A stretch of DNA of 64,000 bases from Phyllobacterium sophorae (GCF_003010965.1 NZ_PGGM01000013.1:1-64000); one strand, 5' to 3'. Shown: positions 17,599-27,108, counted from the first letter of the stretch. The notes: a model not told the origin generated them from the letters alone. A program made the numbers and translations.

Positions 17599-18617
17599 AC
17601 CGGTTGCTTGAAGTCCGCGCCGGCGACAGGAATCGCGGCGCCCGTTTCCTTCAAATACGCGCTATAGGTCGTGCAGCGCACATCCGGCTTGGTACAGACT
17701 TCGGTGGTAAAGCGTTCCAGCGCCCGCCAATAGGCATCGCCATTCATCAGGGTGAAATGCAGGCCGATCTGGAATGGAATGCGCTTGCCCTGGTATTGCC
17801 GGTCAAACGCACCCTTGAATGCATCGTAGGCGCGATTCTCGAATTCATTCAGATGATCGGTACGCTCGAAGCCGCCGGAATGGCGAACGAACAGATTGTA
17901 GTCCATGGCGATGACCGGCCGGTTTTGCGGACCTTCATTGATGGTCGGCAATCCGAATTGATAGACGCCATTGGCGTAGACGGGCAGGGCAGGGCCTTTT
18001 GAAACGCCGCTCCCGTCAAAGACGTAGCCCATGTCCCTGAGAGCGGCGATCAGCGCGGGACTCTCTGAAAGGTAGGGTGCGCGGAAGCCGCGTATTTCCC
18101 TGTCCACGAAACTCTTCCAGCCTTCGGGCTCGGGATCGCTGCCATATCTGCTCCAGGCGTCCCGCAATACGTCCTTGTAGGTGGTCAGTTCGCGCTTCCA
18201 GTCCGCCTTGGTCCAGGTCTTGCCATCGAAATGGCCGCAGGCATGGCTGGCGATCTCGTTGCCCTCGTTGCGGGCGCGCCAGATGTTGTCCAGCCGCTTG
18301 GCGATATCCTCTTTCGATACGGCAAAGCCGATATTCGAGCGGCCCGGCGCCTCCCCCGGTGCCTGATAGCTCTTGCGGTCGCCATGGTCGATCAGGAACA
18401 CACACGAGAGAAAATAGGTGAACTTCGCATTGGAACGCTCGGCCAGCGACCGGCTTCGATCCCAAAGCGCGTTGCTGCCGGAATTATCGAACGAGATCAG
18501 CACATATTGCGGCTTGGCGTCGATAGAGCCACGCAGCTCCGCGCCGCTGTTTGCCAAGGCGGGAACGGACAGGGAGAAAGCGAGGGATGTAGCGAGAACG
18601 GTGCATATCGAACGCAT
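17580..18617 (-). CDS. exported polysaccharide deacetylase-like protein (NodB fold)
   Basis: A 345-residue protein with a signal peptide (residues 1-23, ending ALA-N). The NodB-type barrel is indicated by ISFDNSGS (motif 1, Asp44), SHACGHFDG (motif 2, metal-binding His125 and His129) and RGFRAPY (motif 3). The metal-binding Asp of the usual FDDG motif is Asn45, so activity may be altered or another ligand may substitute. The N- or O-acetylated substrate is unknown. The start at 18617 is the only ATG in front of the signal peptide. Confidence 0.8.
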   Translation of the reverse strand: MRSICTVLATSLAFSLSVPALANSGAELRGSIDAKPQYVLISFDNSGSNALWDRSRSLAERSNAKFTYFLSCVFLIDHGDRKSYQAPGEAPGRSNIGFAVSKEDIAKRLDNIWRARNEGNEIASHACGHFDGKTWTKADWKRELTTYKDVLRDAWSRYGSDPEPEGWKSFVDREIRGFRAPYLSESPALIAALRDMGYVFDGSGVSKGPALPVYANGVYQFGLPTINEGPQNRPVIAMDYNLFVRHSGGFERTDHLNEFENRAYDAFKGAFDRQYQGKRIPFQIGLHFTLMNGDAYWRALERFTTEVCTKPDVRCTTYSAYLKETGAAIPVAGADFKQPVTSGGM

Positions 18618-18764
18618 GATGATTGAGACGCGGCTCCGGGAGGGAAGCGATGTCGCTACAGGGCAATTGTGGCGATGATCGGACGCGGCGATCCACCGCA
18701 AGCGATCAGCTTGGAACTATTCCAGTCTCGCTATAGTCTGCGCCATCATTCGAGGAGAGCGGTC

Positions 18765-19346
18765 ATGCTGGTACTGATTCTTGGGATCATCGTTTTTCTT
18801 GGAGTACACTCGGTGCGCATCGTCGCGCCGGAGTGGCGCCTCGCCAAGATAGCTGAATGGGGCGAGGGCAGATGGAAAGGCTTCTATTCGCTGATATCGC
18901 TGATCGGTTTTGTGCTCCTCGTCTGGGGTTACGGCATGGCCCGCGTTGACGCGCCGATCATTTACGAGCCACCGGCGTGGATGAAACACATCACCGAACT
19001 GCTGATGCTGTTCGCCTTCATCTTCCTCGGCGTCTTCATTGCCAAGCCCGGCAAGATGAAACCGGCGCTCAAGCATCCAATGCTGATCGCCATCAAGACC
19101 TGGGCATTGGCGCATCTCCTTGCCAATGGCGACCTTGCCTCGCTCATCCTGTTTCTATCCTTCCTGGCATGGGCCGTCGTCGACCGCATCGCCATCAAGC
19201 GGCAGGAGCGGGCGGGCCTCGCGGCGCCCTATATCGTTGCTGGCCCGGTCTCCAACGACATCATCGCGATTGTCGTCGGCCTGGTGCTCTACGCACTCTT
19301 CGTGTGGAAATTGCACGTTCTTTTGATCGGCGTCTCGCCGATGTAA
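18765..19346 (+). CDS. NnrU family membrane protein
   Basis: A 193-residue integral membrane protein with about five helices, opening MLVLILGIIVFLGVHSVRI, typical of the NnrU family. NnrU was named from a denitrification cluster and is related to isoprenoid-modifying membrane proteins. No denitrification genes are nearby, so a nitrite or nitric-oxide role should not be assumed. GAGGAG precedes ATG 18765. A good terminator follows. Confidence 0.82.
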   Translation: MLVLILGIIVFLGVHSVRIVAPEWRLAKIAEWGEGRWKGFYSLISLIGFVLLVWGYGMARVDAPIIYEPPAWMKHITELLMLFAFIFLGVFIAKPGKMKPALKHPMLIAIKTWALAHLLANGDLASLILFLSFLAWAVVDRIAIKRQERAGLAAPYIVAGPVSNDIIAIVVGLVLYALFVWKLHVLLIGVSPM

Positions 19347-19435
19347 GCGAGAAATCAAACGGTATCCGGGTGCTAATTTTCACTTAGGGCTACCATCCTG
19401 TAAGTTTTCCGACTAAAAGCGCCTGAACTCCATTG

Positions 19436-19465
19436 CGCGGGGCGGCTCCAGCTGCGCCGCGTTTT
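19436..19465 (+). terminator. Rho-independent terminator after nnrU-family gene
   Basis: A GC-rich stem (19436-19446 with 19451-19461, one G-G mismatch and one wobble) with a UCCA loop is followed immediately by TTTT. It separates the nnrU-family gene from the yfgM-der pair. Confidence 0.6.
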
Positions 19466-19505
19466 ATCAATTGATCCGATGGCGCAAGCCATCCCAAGAG
19501 GCATC

Positions 19506-20186
19506 ATGACTGACGACGGCTTTTTCCGTGAGGTAAATGAGGAACTGCGTTCCGACAAGGTGAAGGCGATCTGGACCCGTTACAGCTCGCTGCTCATCGG
19601 CGCCGTGGTCGCCATCGTTGTCGGCACCGCCGTCTTCGCCTTCTACGAATATTGGACGGAAAAGCAGGCGTCGCAGTCGGGTGACCAGTTTCTCGCCGCG
19701 CTCAATCTCGTCCGCGACGGTAAGAATGACGAAGCGCTGAAGACACTCGACCAGCTTGAAAAGGATGGCTACGGCGCCTATCCGGTGCTGGCCCGCATGC
19801 GGGCGGCAGGTGTCATCGCTCAGAAGGGTGATCTGGCCGGCGCAGTCGCCGCTTTCGACAAAGTGTCCGCGGATACTTCGATTCCGCAAGCCATCCGCGA
19901 TCTTGCCAAGCTTCGTGCTGCCCTTATCCTTGTCGACACCGGCTCCTACGATGATGTGGCCAGCCGGGTTGAGGCGTTGTCCTCCGATAGCAATCCGATG
20001 CGGCATTCCGCTCGCGAAGCGCTTGGCCTTGCCGCATGGAAGGCAGGCCGCGGTGCAGACGCAGCCAAGCTGTTCCAGCAGATTTCCGACGATCAGACGG
20101 CGCCGGCCAATATTCGCCAGTTTGCCGACACCATGCTCGATATGCTGAAGAGCACCGGCGCCGCCCCCGCTGCGGCTGCTGGCTGA
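19506..20186 (+). CDS. YfgM-like TPR membrane protein
   Basis: A 226-residue protein with a short cytoplasmic N-terminus, one transmembrane helix at about residues 29-49 and a periplasmic TPR-like helical region. This matches the YfgM/TPR_21 family, which in enterobacteria associates with the SecYEG translocon and periplasmic chaperones. It is encoded 22 bp before der; a yfgM-der neighbourhood is conserved widely in proteobacteria. Start 19506 follows AGAGG; an in-frame ATG at 19479 would add nine residues. Confidence 0.85.
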   Translation: MTDDGFFREVNEELRSDKVKAIWTRYSSLLIGAVVAIVVGTAVFAFYEYWTEKQASQSGDQFLAALNLVRDGKNDEALKTLDQLEKDGYGAYPVLARMRAAGVIAQKGDLAGAVAAFDKVSADTSIPQAIRDLAKLRAALILVDTGSYDDVASRVEALSSDSNPMRHSAREALGLAAWKAGRGADAAKLFQQISDDQTAPANIRQFADTMLDMLKSTGAAPAAAAG

Positions 20187-20208
20187 ACAGAATAGGAATT
20201 TTGAGCCG

Positions 20209-21678
20209 ATGAGCTTTACTCTCGCGATTATCGGCCGTCCGAATGTCGGTAAGTCCACGCTGTTCAACCGGCTCGTCGGTCGCAAGATTGCCCTTGTGGA
20301 TGACCTTCCGGGCGTGACCCGCGATCGCCGCGTCAATGCCGCCAAACTTTATGACCTCAAGTTCGATGTCATCGATACTGCGGGTCTGGAGGAGGTTGAC
20401 AGCGAATCTCTTGAAGGCCGTATGCGCGCCCAGACGGAACTGGCAATCGGCGAGGCCGATCTCATCCTCTTCCTCGTCGATGCCAAGGCGGGTATCACCC
20501 CGACCGACGTGACCTTCGCCGACCTGGTTCGCCGCTCGGGCAAGCCGGTCATTCTCGTGGCCAACAAGGCCGAAGCACGCGGCGCCGAATCCGGCATGTA
20601 TGATTCCTATGCGCTTGGTCTCGGCGAACCATGTCCGATCTCTGCGGAGCATGGGCAGGGGTTTCCCGATCTGCGCGATGCGATCGTGGAAATCATGGGC
20701 GAGGAACGCGTCTTTCCCGATGAACACGTAAAGCCTGATGCGGACGATACCGTCGCCGTCACCATTCCGGCAACGCCCCGTTCCATGGATGATCTCATCG
20801 GCGACGATATCGATGATCCGGATGCCGAGGAAGTCCCGGCCTATGATTCGTCAAAGCCGCTGCGCATCGCCATTGTCGGCCGCCCGAACGCCGGCAAATC
20901 GACGCTGGTCAATACGATGGTGGGGGAGGACCGTCTGCTGACGGGGCCGGAAGCCGGCATCACCCGCGATTCCATCTCTGTCGATTGGGAATGGAATGGC
21001 CGCAAGATCAAGCTCTTCGACACGGCCGGTCTGCGCCGAAAGTCGCGCGTTCAGGGCAAGCTGGAAAAGCTGTCCGTCGGCGACGCCTTGCGTGCCATCC
21101 GCTTTGCCGAAGTGGTCATCATCGTGCTCGATGCCACGATCCCCTTCGAGAAGCAGGATCTGCAGATTGCCGATCTGATCATTCGCGAAGGCCGTGCTCC
21201 GATCATCGCCTTCAACAAATGGGACCTCGTCGAAAATCGGCAGATGGTGCTGGCCGATCTGCGCGAAAAGACCGAGCGGCTGCTGCCGCAGATACGCGGC
21301 ATCCGGGCCGTGCCGATTTCTGGCGAAAGAAACCAGGGCATCGACAAGCTCATGGCCGCTGTCGCTACTACTGACGAGATCTGGAACCGCCGCATTTCCA
21401 CTGGCCGGTTGAATCGCTGGATGGAAGGCGTGACGACGCACCATCCGCCACCCGCTGTTGCCGGCCGCCGCCTCAAGATCAAATACATCACGCAGGTCAA
21501 GACCCGCCCGCCGGGCTTCGTCATCTCCTGCTCGCGTCCCGAAGCTTTTCCGACGTCCTATGTGCGCTATCTTTCCAATGGTCTGCGCGAGACGTTCGAC
21601 ATGCCCGGCGTGCCGATCCGCCTCGTGCTGCGCACCTCCGACAATCCCTTTGCGGGACGTGCCAAGAAGAAGCGCTAG
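20209..21678 (+). CDS. der: ribosome biogenesis GTPase Der
   Basis: Tandem-GTPase protein (EngA/Der) needed for 50S subunit assembly. The 489 residues contain two G domains, with P-loops [11 protein letters not shown] near residue 8 and [11 protein letters not shown] near residue 223, each followed by DTAG and NKxD motifs (NKAE in the first and NKWD in the second). A KH-like C-terminal domain follows. The acidic linker (about 170-215) between G domains is normal. NKAE in the first G domain departs from the usual NKxD at its last position, as seen in other alphaproteobacterial copies. Confidence 0.97.
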   Translation: MSFTLAIIGRPNVGKSTLFNRLVGRKIALVDDLPGVTRDRRVNAAKLYDLKFDVIDTAGLEEVDSESLEGRMRAQTELAIGEADLILFLVDAKAGITPTDVTFADLVRRSGKPVILVANKAEARGAESGMYDSYALGLGEPCPISAEHGQGFPDLRDAIVEIMGEERVFPDEHVKPDADDTVAVTIPATPRSMDDLIGDDIDDPDAEEVPAYDSSKPLRIAIVGRPNAGKSTLVNTMVGEDRLLTGPEAGITRDSISVDWEWNGRKIKLFDTAGLRRKSRVQGKLEKLSVGDALRAIRFAEVVIIVLDATIPFEKQDLQIADLIIREGRAPIIAFNKWDLVENRQMVLADLREKTERLLPQIRGIRAVPISGERNQGIDKLMAAVATTDEIWNRRISTGRLNRWMEGVTTHHPPPAVAGRRLKIKYITQVKTRPPGFVISCSRPEAFPTSYVRYLSNGLRETFDMPGVPIRLVLRTSDNPFAGRAKKKR

Positions 21679-21826
21679 GAGAATTGGTCAGGCGGTGCGG
21701 CCACCCCGCAAGGGGAGGTAAGTTGGCATCGCTCCGTTAAACTTCTCCGGACGCCGTTAACTCTCCATCAAGGTTAATGCTTCATTTTTACGACCAGAAT
21801 TGTTCGGTTGTGAGTGGGGTATCGGC

Positions 21827-23104
21827 GTGCGTTTCTCTGAGTTTTTGCGGGCATCGGGCTCCCGGCTGAAGAATCGGACAATTCGGCAGTATATGGGGCC
21901 GCTAAGGCAATTCCAGGAAAAGTGCCAGGCGGTTTTCCGTCGGGAATTGCGTCGAGAGCAAGTCCGTGGTTCGAAGAAAAGCGCGATTGCTCTCACGGGT
22001 GCGGCAATCTTTCTGTTTTCGCCCACTGTCACCGCCTACCAGGATATGGCCAGCCTTTTGTCGGGTTCCGAATCGGGCCAGGGCCGCTGGACCTCCTATC
22101 TCGAAAAATCCCCCGCCGGATCGATCCAGAAAGCCAATATGTCGTTCGTCGACGAGAAGGCGATCACCTCGGGCGTGCCTGCCAGCGGCATTGCGGCCCC
22201 CGGCATCGGCTCTATCGCCATCAACGGTTCGCAGAAATCGCCGGATGCGACGCCAGATGAAGACCGCATCAACCGCGCGGAAAAACAGGGCCGCATTGTC
22301 TCGATAAGCAAGAAGGCTCCGCCCAAGGCCTTCAGCGCCGGCTCGATCCTGCAGCGTTCCAGCATGCTGATCCGGCCGACCCATGGCGTCGAGGTCGAGA
22401 TGGCATTTGCCAAGCCGAAGATTGCCGGTAAGGAAATCCAGATTGCACTCGCCTTCCACAATCGCGCGCCCGTGAAAACGACCGACGACGTCCCGCCAAT
22501 GTTGGCGAGTTTGATCAATAACGACCAGCCCGACGTTCTGGCGCTGGGTTATGCGCCGGCCGCCCCGGATTACTCCAAGACGTCGCCGTTCGACACTATC
22601 CTGAACGAACCAAAACAGCCGGGCCGGTTCATTCCACAGCTGGGCAAAGGTGATCATGACTGGCTGGCAACGCCATTGCCCGCGATTGTCTTTACCAGGG
22701 AAGAACAGAAATGCCTGGCAACAGGCATTTATTTCGAGGCGCGGAGCGAGAGCATCAAGGGACAGGCTGCGGTCGCGCAGGTCATTCTCAATCGTGTCCG
22801 CAATCCGGCATATCCGAAGACCATTTGCAAGGTCGTCTATCAGAACAACGACTGGATCAACCGCTGCCAGTTTTCCTTTGCCTGCGAAGGCCGGAAGCTG
22901 AATGTAACCGAACCCAAGCAATGGAAAGTCGCGCAGGAAGTTGCCATGGCTGTCACATCAGGGCGCATTTTCCTGCCCGAAATCGGTTCGGCCACGCATT
23001 ACCATGCGGTTTATGTCCGGGCCAACTGGGCGCATACGATGAAGCGCATCGACAAGATCGGCCAGCACATCTTCTACCGCACCTATGGCGGCGGCTGGAT
23101 TTAA
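21827..23104 (+). CDS. SleB-type cell wall hydrolase
   Basis: A 425-residue protein with a membrane or signal segment at roughly residues 55-72, a long low-complexity middle, and a C-terminal Hydrolase_2 (SleB) domain. The hallmark TGIYFEARSES with its Glu and the QVILNRVRNPAYP segment are clear; these relatives cleave peptidoglycan and include spore-cortex lytic enzymes. This gene is in a non-spore-former, so a role in wall remodelling is likely. GTG 21827 was chosen over an upstream ATG at 21800 because GGGG lies just before it; the start is uncertain. Confidence 0.82.
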   Translation: MRFSEFLRASGSRLKNRTIRQYMGPLRQFQEKCQAVFRRELRREQVRGSKKSAIALTGAAIFLFSPTVTAYQDMASLLSGSESGQGRWTSYLEKSPAGSIQKANMSFVDEKAITSGVPASGIAAPGIGSIAINGSQKSPDATPDEDRINRAEKQGRIVSISKKAPPKAFSAGSILQRSSMLIRPTHGVEVEMAFAKPKIAGKEIQIALAFHNRAPVKTTDDVPPMLASLINNDQPDVLALGYAPAAPDYSKTSPFDTILNEPKQPGRFIPQLGKGDHDWLATPLPAIVFTREEQKCLATGIYFEARSESIKGQAAVAQVILNRVRNPAYPKTICKVVYQNNDWINRCQFSFACEGRKLNVTEPKQWKVAQEVAMAVTSGRIFLPEIGSATHYHAVYVRANWAHTMKRIDKIGQHIFYRTYGGGWI

Positions 23105-23105
23105 G

Positions 23106-23228
23106 TTAGGGCAGGTTGGAGTGTCGCTCTTCCAGCGCTTTGCGTATTGCCAGGTATTTCGTGCGATCGGCCTGCTGAGTCCGGCCAGGGGTATTGGGGT
23201 TCTCGATTGCGATCTTGTCGTCAGGCAT
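23106..23228 (-). pseudogene. 40-residue fragment resembling a DUF6958-type protein
   Basis: A short frame reading MPDDKIAIENPNTPGRTQ at its start and ending HSNLP. From memory the opening matches the N-terminus of a conserved family of about 90 residues (DUF6958, variants of IENVNTPGRT), so this copy appears cut to less than half. Its ATG overlaps the stop of the upstream DUF6151-like gene by 8 nt, as in a coupled operon. Its stop lies 2 bp from the end of the convergent hydrolase gene, so a deletion there may have removed the rest. It could still be a functional small protein. Confidence 0.5.
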
Positions 23229-23757
23229 CAATTTTCCCCGCGACTTCGATTTTCGGATTGCGGAATCCCATGGCGATCCACGCCCCCAGAAGCTTTGCGT
23301 AGAATAACACCGTATGGCTCCTCAGATTGGGGATGTCTTCCGGCAGGTTGGGAGCATCGGGCAGGTCGCCTGCCATCGTTCGCATTTCGGCTCTCGGGCG
23401 TGCCTCGTCCGGCCAGAGGTGCAGATAGATACTGAGCCAGTGCGCGCCCTTCAGTTCCAGAAAGACCGGCGTATTGCAGCAGGTCGCGACGACGCGCCGT
23501 GAACCCGCATCGGCGGACAGCCGGAATTCACGCAAATGATCCGCGCCGGACAGGATCCGAACCCGATCCTTGCGGTATTCTGCGCAAGGCGTCGAGCCAT
23601 ACGCTGTAAGGATGTTCCTTGCGCCGGGGAGCGTCGCGAGACGATCCGCAGCAGCCCTGCAGCTGTTGCACAGGCATTCGGAAACGAGGATTGGTTCTCC
23701 CAGCACCTCCAGACGTGTCCGTCCGCAGACGCATCCGATATTCGTGGTTCCGCTCAT
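23221..23757 (-). CDS. DUF6151/GFA-like cysteine-rich protein
   Basis: A 178-residue cytosolic protein with cysteine pairs near the start (GCVCGRT and ECLCNSCRAA) and a later ATCCNTP, a pattern like the zinc-binding GFA (glutathione-dependent formaldehyde-activating) fold and the DUF6151 family. No enzymatic role can be assigned. Its start overlaps the end of the tetR gene by 4 bp (ATGA), so it is the second gene of that operon and a likely target of autoregulation. Confidence 0.7.
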   Translation of the reverse strand: MSGTTNIGCVCGRTRLEVLGEPILVSECLCNSCRAAADRLATLPGARNILTAYGSTPCAEYRKDRVRILSGADHLREFRLSADAGSRRVVATCCNTPVFLELKGAHWLSIYLHLWPDEARPRAEMRTMAGDLPDAPNLPEDIPNLRSHTVLFYAKLLGAWIAMGFRNPKIEVAGKIDA

Positions 23758-24389
23758 TTTGCGCCATCCTCCGTGACGTGAAACAATTGCCGGATGTACC
23801 GGTCCAGATGATCGAGACTTTCCCGCGCAAGCTCGGGATTGTCCCCTGCCTTAGCCAGGACGAACCCGCCCTGGATGATCGTTTGCGTGTGGCGTGCAAG
23901 ACTTTCGGCCGTCCAGCCGCCCGTGATGCCGCGTTCCCGTCGCGCAGTTTCAATGTCCTCCTCCAGCGTGGCCGCATGGCCGAAGATGCTGCGGCCACAG
24001 GCATCGCGAATGTCAGGGGAGCTTGCGTAGATCTCCTGCGCCATGGTTCCGGCCAGACAGGTGAACTCGGCGATGTCGCCCGTGATGATCGCCTTGCGGA
24101 AAGCGACATAGGCGAGAACGCGTTCCAGGGAATCGGCCGGATCGTGATATGGCGCGGCTTCGAAAAAGCCAGTGGTGGTCTCGGCCCAGAACTCGGCCAC
24201 GGCGACGCCCAGAGCGTCCTTGCTCGGGAAGTGGTGAAAAAAGGCCCCTTTGGTGACGTCGGCTGCATTGCAGATGTCATCGATTGTCGTGGCGGCGAAG
24301 CCTTTCGCGCGAATGATATCCCGCGCCGCCTCGAGAAGCCGGATCCTTGCGCTGCCGCGTTCGGGCGATTGTTTGGTAGGTCTCGACAT
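23754..24389 (-). CDS. TetR/AcrR family transcriptional regulator
   Basis: A 211-residue repressor with an N-terminal helix-turn-helix: ARIRLLEAARDIIRAKGF, then TTIDDICNAADVTKGAFFHHFPSKDAL. The C-terminal ligand-binding domain has no assignable ligand. The frame is open to 24422, but that start would lie inside the promoter; ATG 24389 is preferred. A near-consensus promoter and an overlapping palindrome sit immediately upstream, leaving only about 5 nt between the -10 box and the ATG, so the mRNA is probably leaderless. It probably controls itself and the DUF6151-like gene. Confidence 0.87.
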   Translation of the reverse strand: MSRPTKQSPERGSARIRLLEAARDIIRAKGFAATTIDDICNAADVTKGAFFHHFPSKDALGVAVAEFWAETTTGFFEAAPYHDPADSLERVLAYVAFRKAIITGDIAEFTCLAGTMAQEIYASSPDIRDACGRSIFGHAATLEEDIETARRERGITGGWTAESLARHTQTIIQGGFVLAKAGDNPELARESLDHLDRYIRQLFHVTEDGAK

Positions 24390-24394
24390 ACACA

Positions 24395-24422
24395 AACATA
24401 CCATACGGTCGGTATGTGTCAA
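24395..24422 (-). promoter_or_regulatory. tetR promoter with overlapping operator
   Basis: On the minus strand a perfect -35 TTGACA (24417-24422), a 16-nt spacer and a -10 TATGTT (24395-24400) form a sigma-70-type promoter. The inverted repeat ACATACC (24396-24402) and GGTATGT (24411-24417) spans the spacer, and a second symmetric set, CATAC/GTATG, overlaps it. This is the textbook position for a TetR dimer to block RNA polymerase. Transcription would start at or beside the ATG at 24389. Confidence 0.7.
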
Positions 24423-24703
24423 TGGATTGACTCGACTGAGGGGTCAGGGTCCCGTTGAGGGGGCTCGGCGAATGGAATTCGAACCAGCGGGCCCGCAATC
24501 TGCCACCAGAGTTTTCGTCTTTTTGCCGGTATCTCGCTTGGCCAATCAACCGATGTAACGTGAGCAATTTTGCCGGGCGCACGTTGGGTCTTTCATAGGA
24601 ATCAAGACTTAATCCTAATTGGGTACATGGACAGATTGCGAGAACGGGCGCCTAATATGCCAACAAGTGCCGAAAAGGCATGGGGGGTAGGGGGCAAATA
24701 ACA

Positions 24704-25372
24704 ATGGGTCGAATTTCAGTCGCGCTGGTCGATGATCATCCGCTAATGCTGGCGGGCGTCGTCAATTTATTCGAGACAAATGATGATTTTGTCGTCGTTG
24801 GCAAAGGAGCCACGTCTGAGGATGCACTTCACTTAAATAGGAAGCTTCGCCCGGACGTCATGGTCCTGGACCTGTTCATGCCCGGAAATGTTTTTGATGT
24901 GATTTCCGAGATCGTGACGAAATCGTCGGGCACGAAGGTCGTAGCTTTTACCGCCATGACCGGAAGCGACCACGCGGTTCGGGCGCTCAATGCCGGCGCA
25001 AGCGGCTACATCCTGAAGGGCAGCAGCGCCGAGGAACTTCTTCAAGGCGTACGCGCCGCCCATTGCGGCGAAACCTATATTACGCCAGGCTTTGCATACA
25101 AGGTGATCGAGGCGTTGAGAACAGCATCAATGCGGAAGGTTGCGGCAGGGCCGATCAAGCTCAGCATCCGCGAGGAGCAAATCGTCCGTCTGCTGTTGCG
25201 GGGGCGAACCAACCGCGAAATAGCGATCGGTCTGGGAATAGGCGAAAAGACAGTCAAGAATTACATGACGATCCTGATGCAGAAACTGCATGCGCGCAAT
25301 CGCCTGGAAGTGCTCATTGCCGCCCAGAAACTGGAAGTCGACAATCGCGGGGAGCCAATCTCGCGCCATTAG
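24704..25372 (+). CDS. NarL/LuxR-family response regulator
   Basis: A 222-residue two-component regulator. The receiver domain has the acidic pair Asp10-Asp11 (VALVDDHP), phosphoacceptor Asp56 (VLDLFMPG), Thr in FTAMTG and Lys in YILKGSS. The C-terminal LuxR-type helix-turn-helix is LSIREEQIVRLLLRGRTNREIA then TVKNYMTILMQKL. It is encoded tail-to-tail with the histidine kinase gene 14 bp away, so they are almost certainly partners. ATG 24680 would add eight residues. The upstream 281 bp (24423-24703) contain no gene that I can recognise. Confidence 0.92.
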   Translation: MGRISVALVDDHPLMLAGVVNLFETNDDFVVVGKGATSEDALHLNRKLRPDVMVLDLFMPGNVFDVISEIVTKSSGTKVVAFTAMTGSDHAVRALNAGASGYILKGSSAEELLQGVRAAHCGETYITPGFAYKVIEALRTASMRKVAAGPIKLSIREEQIVRLLLRGRTNREIAIGLGIGEKTVKNYMTILMQKLHARNRLEVLIAAQKLEVDNRGEPISRH

Positions 25373-25386
25373 GTCAGACCTCGCCC

Positions 25387-26850
25387 TCAGACGCTGTTGC
25401 TCTCTAACGGCACTGTGACGATAAGTTGCGTTCCGGCACCTGGTTCCTGCTGGACTTGCATCAAGCCGCCGAATGCTTCAATACGATTGCGGATACCCTG
25501 AAGCCCCAGCGGGTGCCTGCGCCCCGTCGCTCCCGTGGTTTGCTCCGAGCCCGCACCCGCATCACTGACAATAACCGTAATCGCACTGTCATCGGCCGAA
25601 GCAATTACCCGCTGTTCGCGCGCAGCTGCGTGGCGGAAGGCATTGTTCAGTCCCTCCTGAATCACCCGGTAGAGGCAAATTTTCAAAGGGTGAGCGGCGC
25701 GTTCGGGAAGGCCGCTGTAGTTCGCTTCGACAGCTGATCCGGTCGCGTACTCGTGACGTTCGACGGCAACGCGCAGTGCCGCTTCCAGTGACAGGTTTTC
25801 GATCTCCGGGAGCACGAGACCGGTTGAGAGTTCGCGCAGTTCCGTAAGCACCTGACCGGCCAGACGCGCGGGTTCAAGTTCAGCCGCTTGCGGGGCTGTG
25901 TGATGGGGCTCTTGTTCCTTGCCGACAGACCCGCTACCCAGCCGCAAAATCAACAGGCTCAGCAATTGCACCGGCCCGTCGTGTAAATCCGAGCCGATGC
26001 GATTCAGCAGCGTCTCGTTGGACTTGCTCGCATCCATTCGGGCTTTGTCGGCAGTTTTGCGAAGTATCCGGTTTTGATCGGCCAGTGCCTGCGCATTCTT
26101 CAGCTGGGTTTTCAATGTCATGCGTTGCGTGCTGATTATGCTGCTTGCCCTTCGGACGATCAGAAAAAGCAGACCCATGATCGTTAAAGTTGTGGCACCG
26201 ACGATTGCCCACGTCTGGCGTTGAGCCTGGCTGCGTTGTGCAACGAATTCTTCCGCGGCCTCGTAGAGTTCGCCGACGGCAATCACATCATACGTCCCGG
26301 GCCGGTAGATGGGGGCGTAAATCTCTATGAGCGGCCGGTCGGAGTGGTGCTCGGCGCCGGCTTCATCGTCGTCATGCCCGATTTCCAACTGGGCGACGAC
26401 CGTTCCGGAAAATGCCTGTTCGATGTCTTTCGAAGGAAGGCGTTTCCCGATCAAGGATTTGTCCGTGCTGTAGAGCACTGTGCCGTCATGGTCCCAGATC
26501 CTGAACCCCTCCACGCGCCGCGCGAGATCCGTCCCGATCAGCAGCTCGTCAAGCTCCTGCTGGCGTTTGGCCGAAACGCTGGGCTTGCCATCGACCTCCT
26601 CGATATGGCGGGCCAGAAAGCCTTCCATATAGAGTGCTCCGGATTCCGCCCGGCTTCGCAGCTGGTTGGCGGCGATTTGTGAGCTCAGCCATTCACCGAG
26701 CACGGCCATTGATCCGCAGACGATAAGCGCTGCCACGATCAGGAATTGAGCAGTCAGGCTGAGGCTTTGCCAGTGTTGAAAGAAACCCGCCCGGTTTGGA
26801 GAATTCCTCACTTCGCTAGGGCCATAGGTCGCATCATCGTCCGGGCCCAA
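25387..26850 (-). CDS. sensor histidine kinase (HisKA_3 type)
   Basis: A 487-residue membrane kinase starting with TTG. TM1 is at about residues 33-52 and TM2 at 214-232, enclosing a periplasmic sensor of about 160 residues. The cytoplasmic part has a coiled linker, the HisKA_3 phosphoacceptor His290 in GSDLHDGPVQ, and a HATPase domain with EGLNNAFRHA and a later LGLQGIRNRIEAFGG. The periplasmic region has an Asp/Glu/His-rich loop at 158-171 that could bind a metal. It diverges from the peroxidase-RTX gene across 258 bp and partners the response regulator downstream. Confidence 0.9.
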   Translation of the reverse strand: MGPDDDATYGPSEVRNSPNRAGFFQHWQSLSLTAQFLIVAALIVCGSMAVLGEWLSSQIAANQLRSRAESGALYMEGFLARHIEEVDGKPSVSAKRQQELDELLIGTDLARRVEGFRIWDHDGTVLYSTDKSLIGKRLPSKDIEQAFSGTVVAQLEIGHDDDEAGAEHHSDRPLIEIYAPIYRPGTYDVIAVGELYEAAEEFVAQRSQAQRQTWAIVGATTLTIMGLLFLIVRRASSIISTQRMTLKTQLKNAQALADQNRILRKTADKARMDASKSNETLLNRIGSDLHDGPVQLLSLLILRLGSGSVGKEQEPHHTAPQAAELEPARLAGQVLTELRELSTGLVLPEIENLSLEAALRVAVERHEYATGSAVEANYSGLPERAAHPLKICLYRVIQEGLNNAFRHAAAREQRVIASADDSAITVIVSDAGAGSEQTTGATGRRHPLGLQGIRNRIEAFGGLMQVQQEPGAGTQLIVTVPLESNSV

Positions 26851-27108
26851 AGTCCCACCCTTCTATCGACAAAAGTCTTTGCATTTGACTGGACCTTCCG
26901 AACTATCAAGTTCGCCTTTCCCCCTACACCATCCGACCATCGAAACTCGTGTCGAAGTTCTTTTGTTCCAGTTTGTTCCTTTGTTTTGGGAGCGGTCAAG
27001 AGAAACCGGATCACGGGACAACGCATGATGCGTCTGCATGGGCAGGCGCAGGCCGGAATCATCGCCTTAAGCCGGCGATTTCTAGTGTGAGCCCAAAGGG
27101 AGAATAAA

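Noticed and set aside
18765-19346. Denitrification role for the NnrU-family gene
   Set aside because: No nitrite or nitric-oxide reductase genes or regulators are nearby; the family name alone is weak evidence.
24470-24520. tRNA-like stretch (TTCGAAC and GCCACCA)
   Set aside because: The flanking bases do not form a T-stem or an acceptor stem on either strand.
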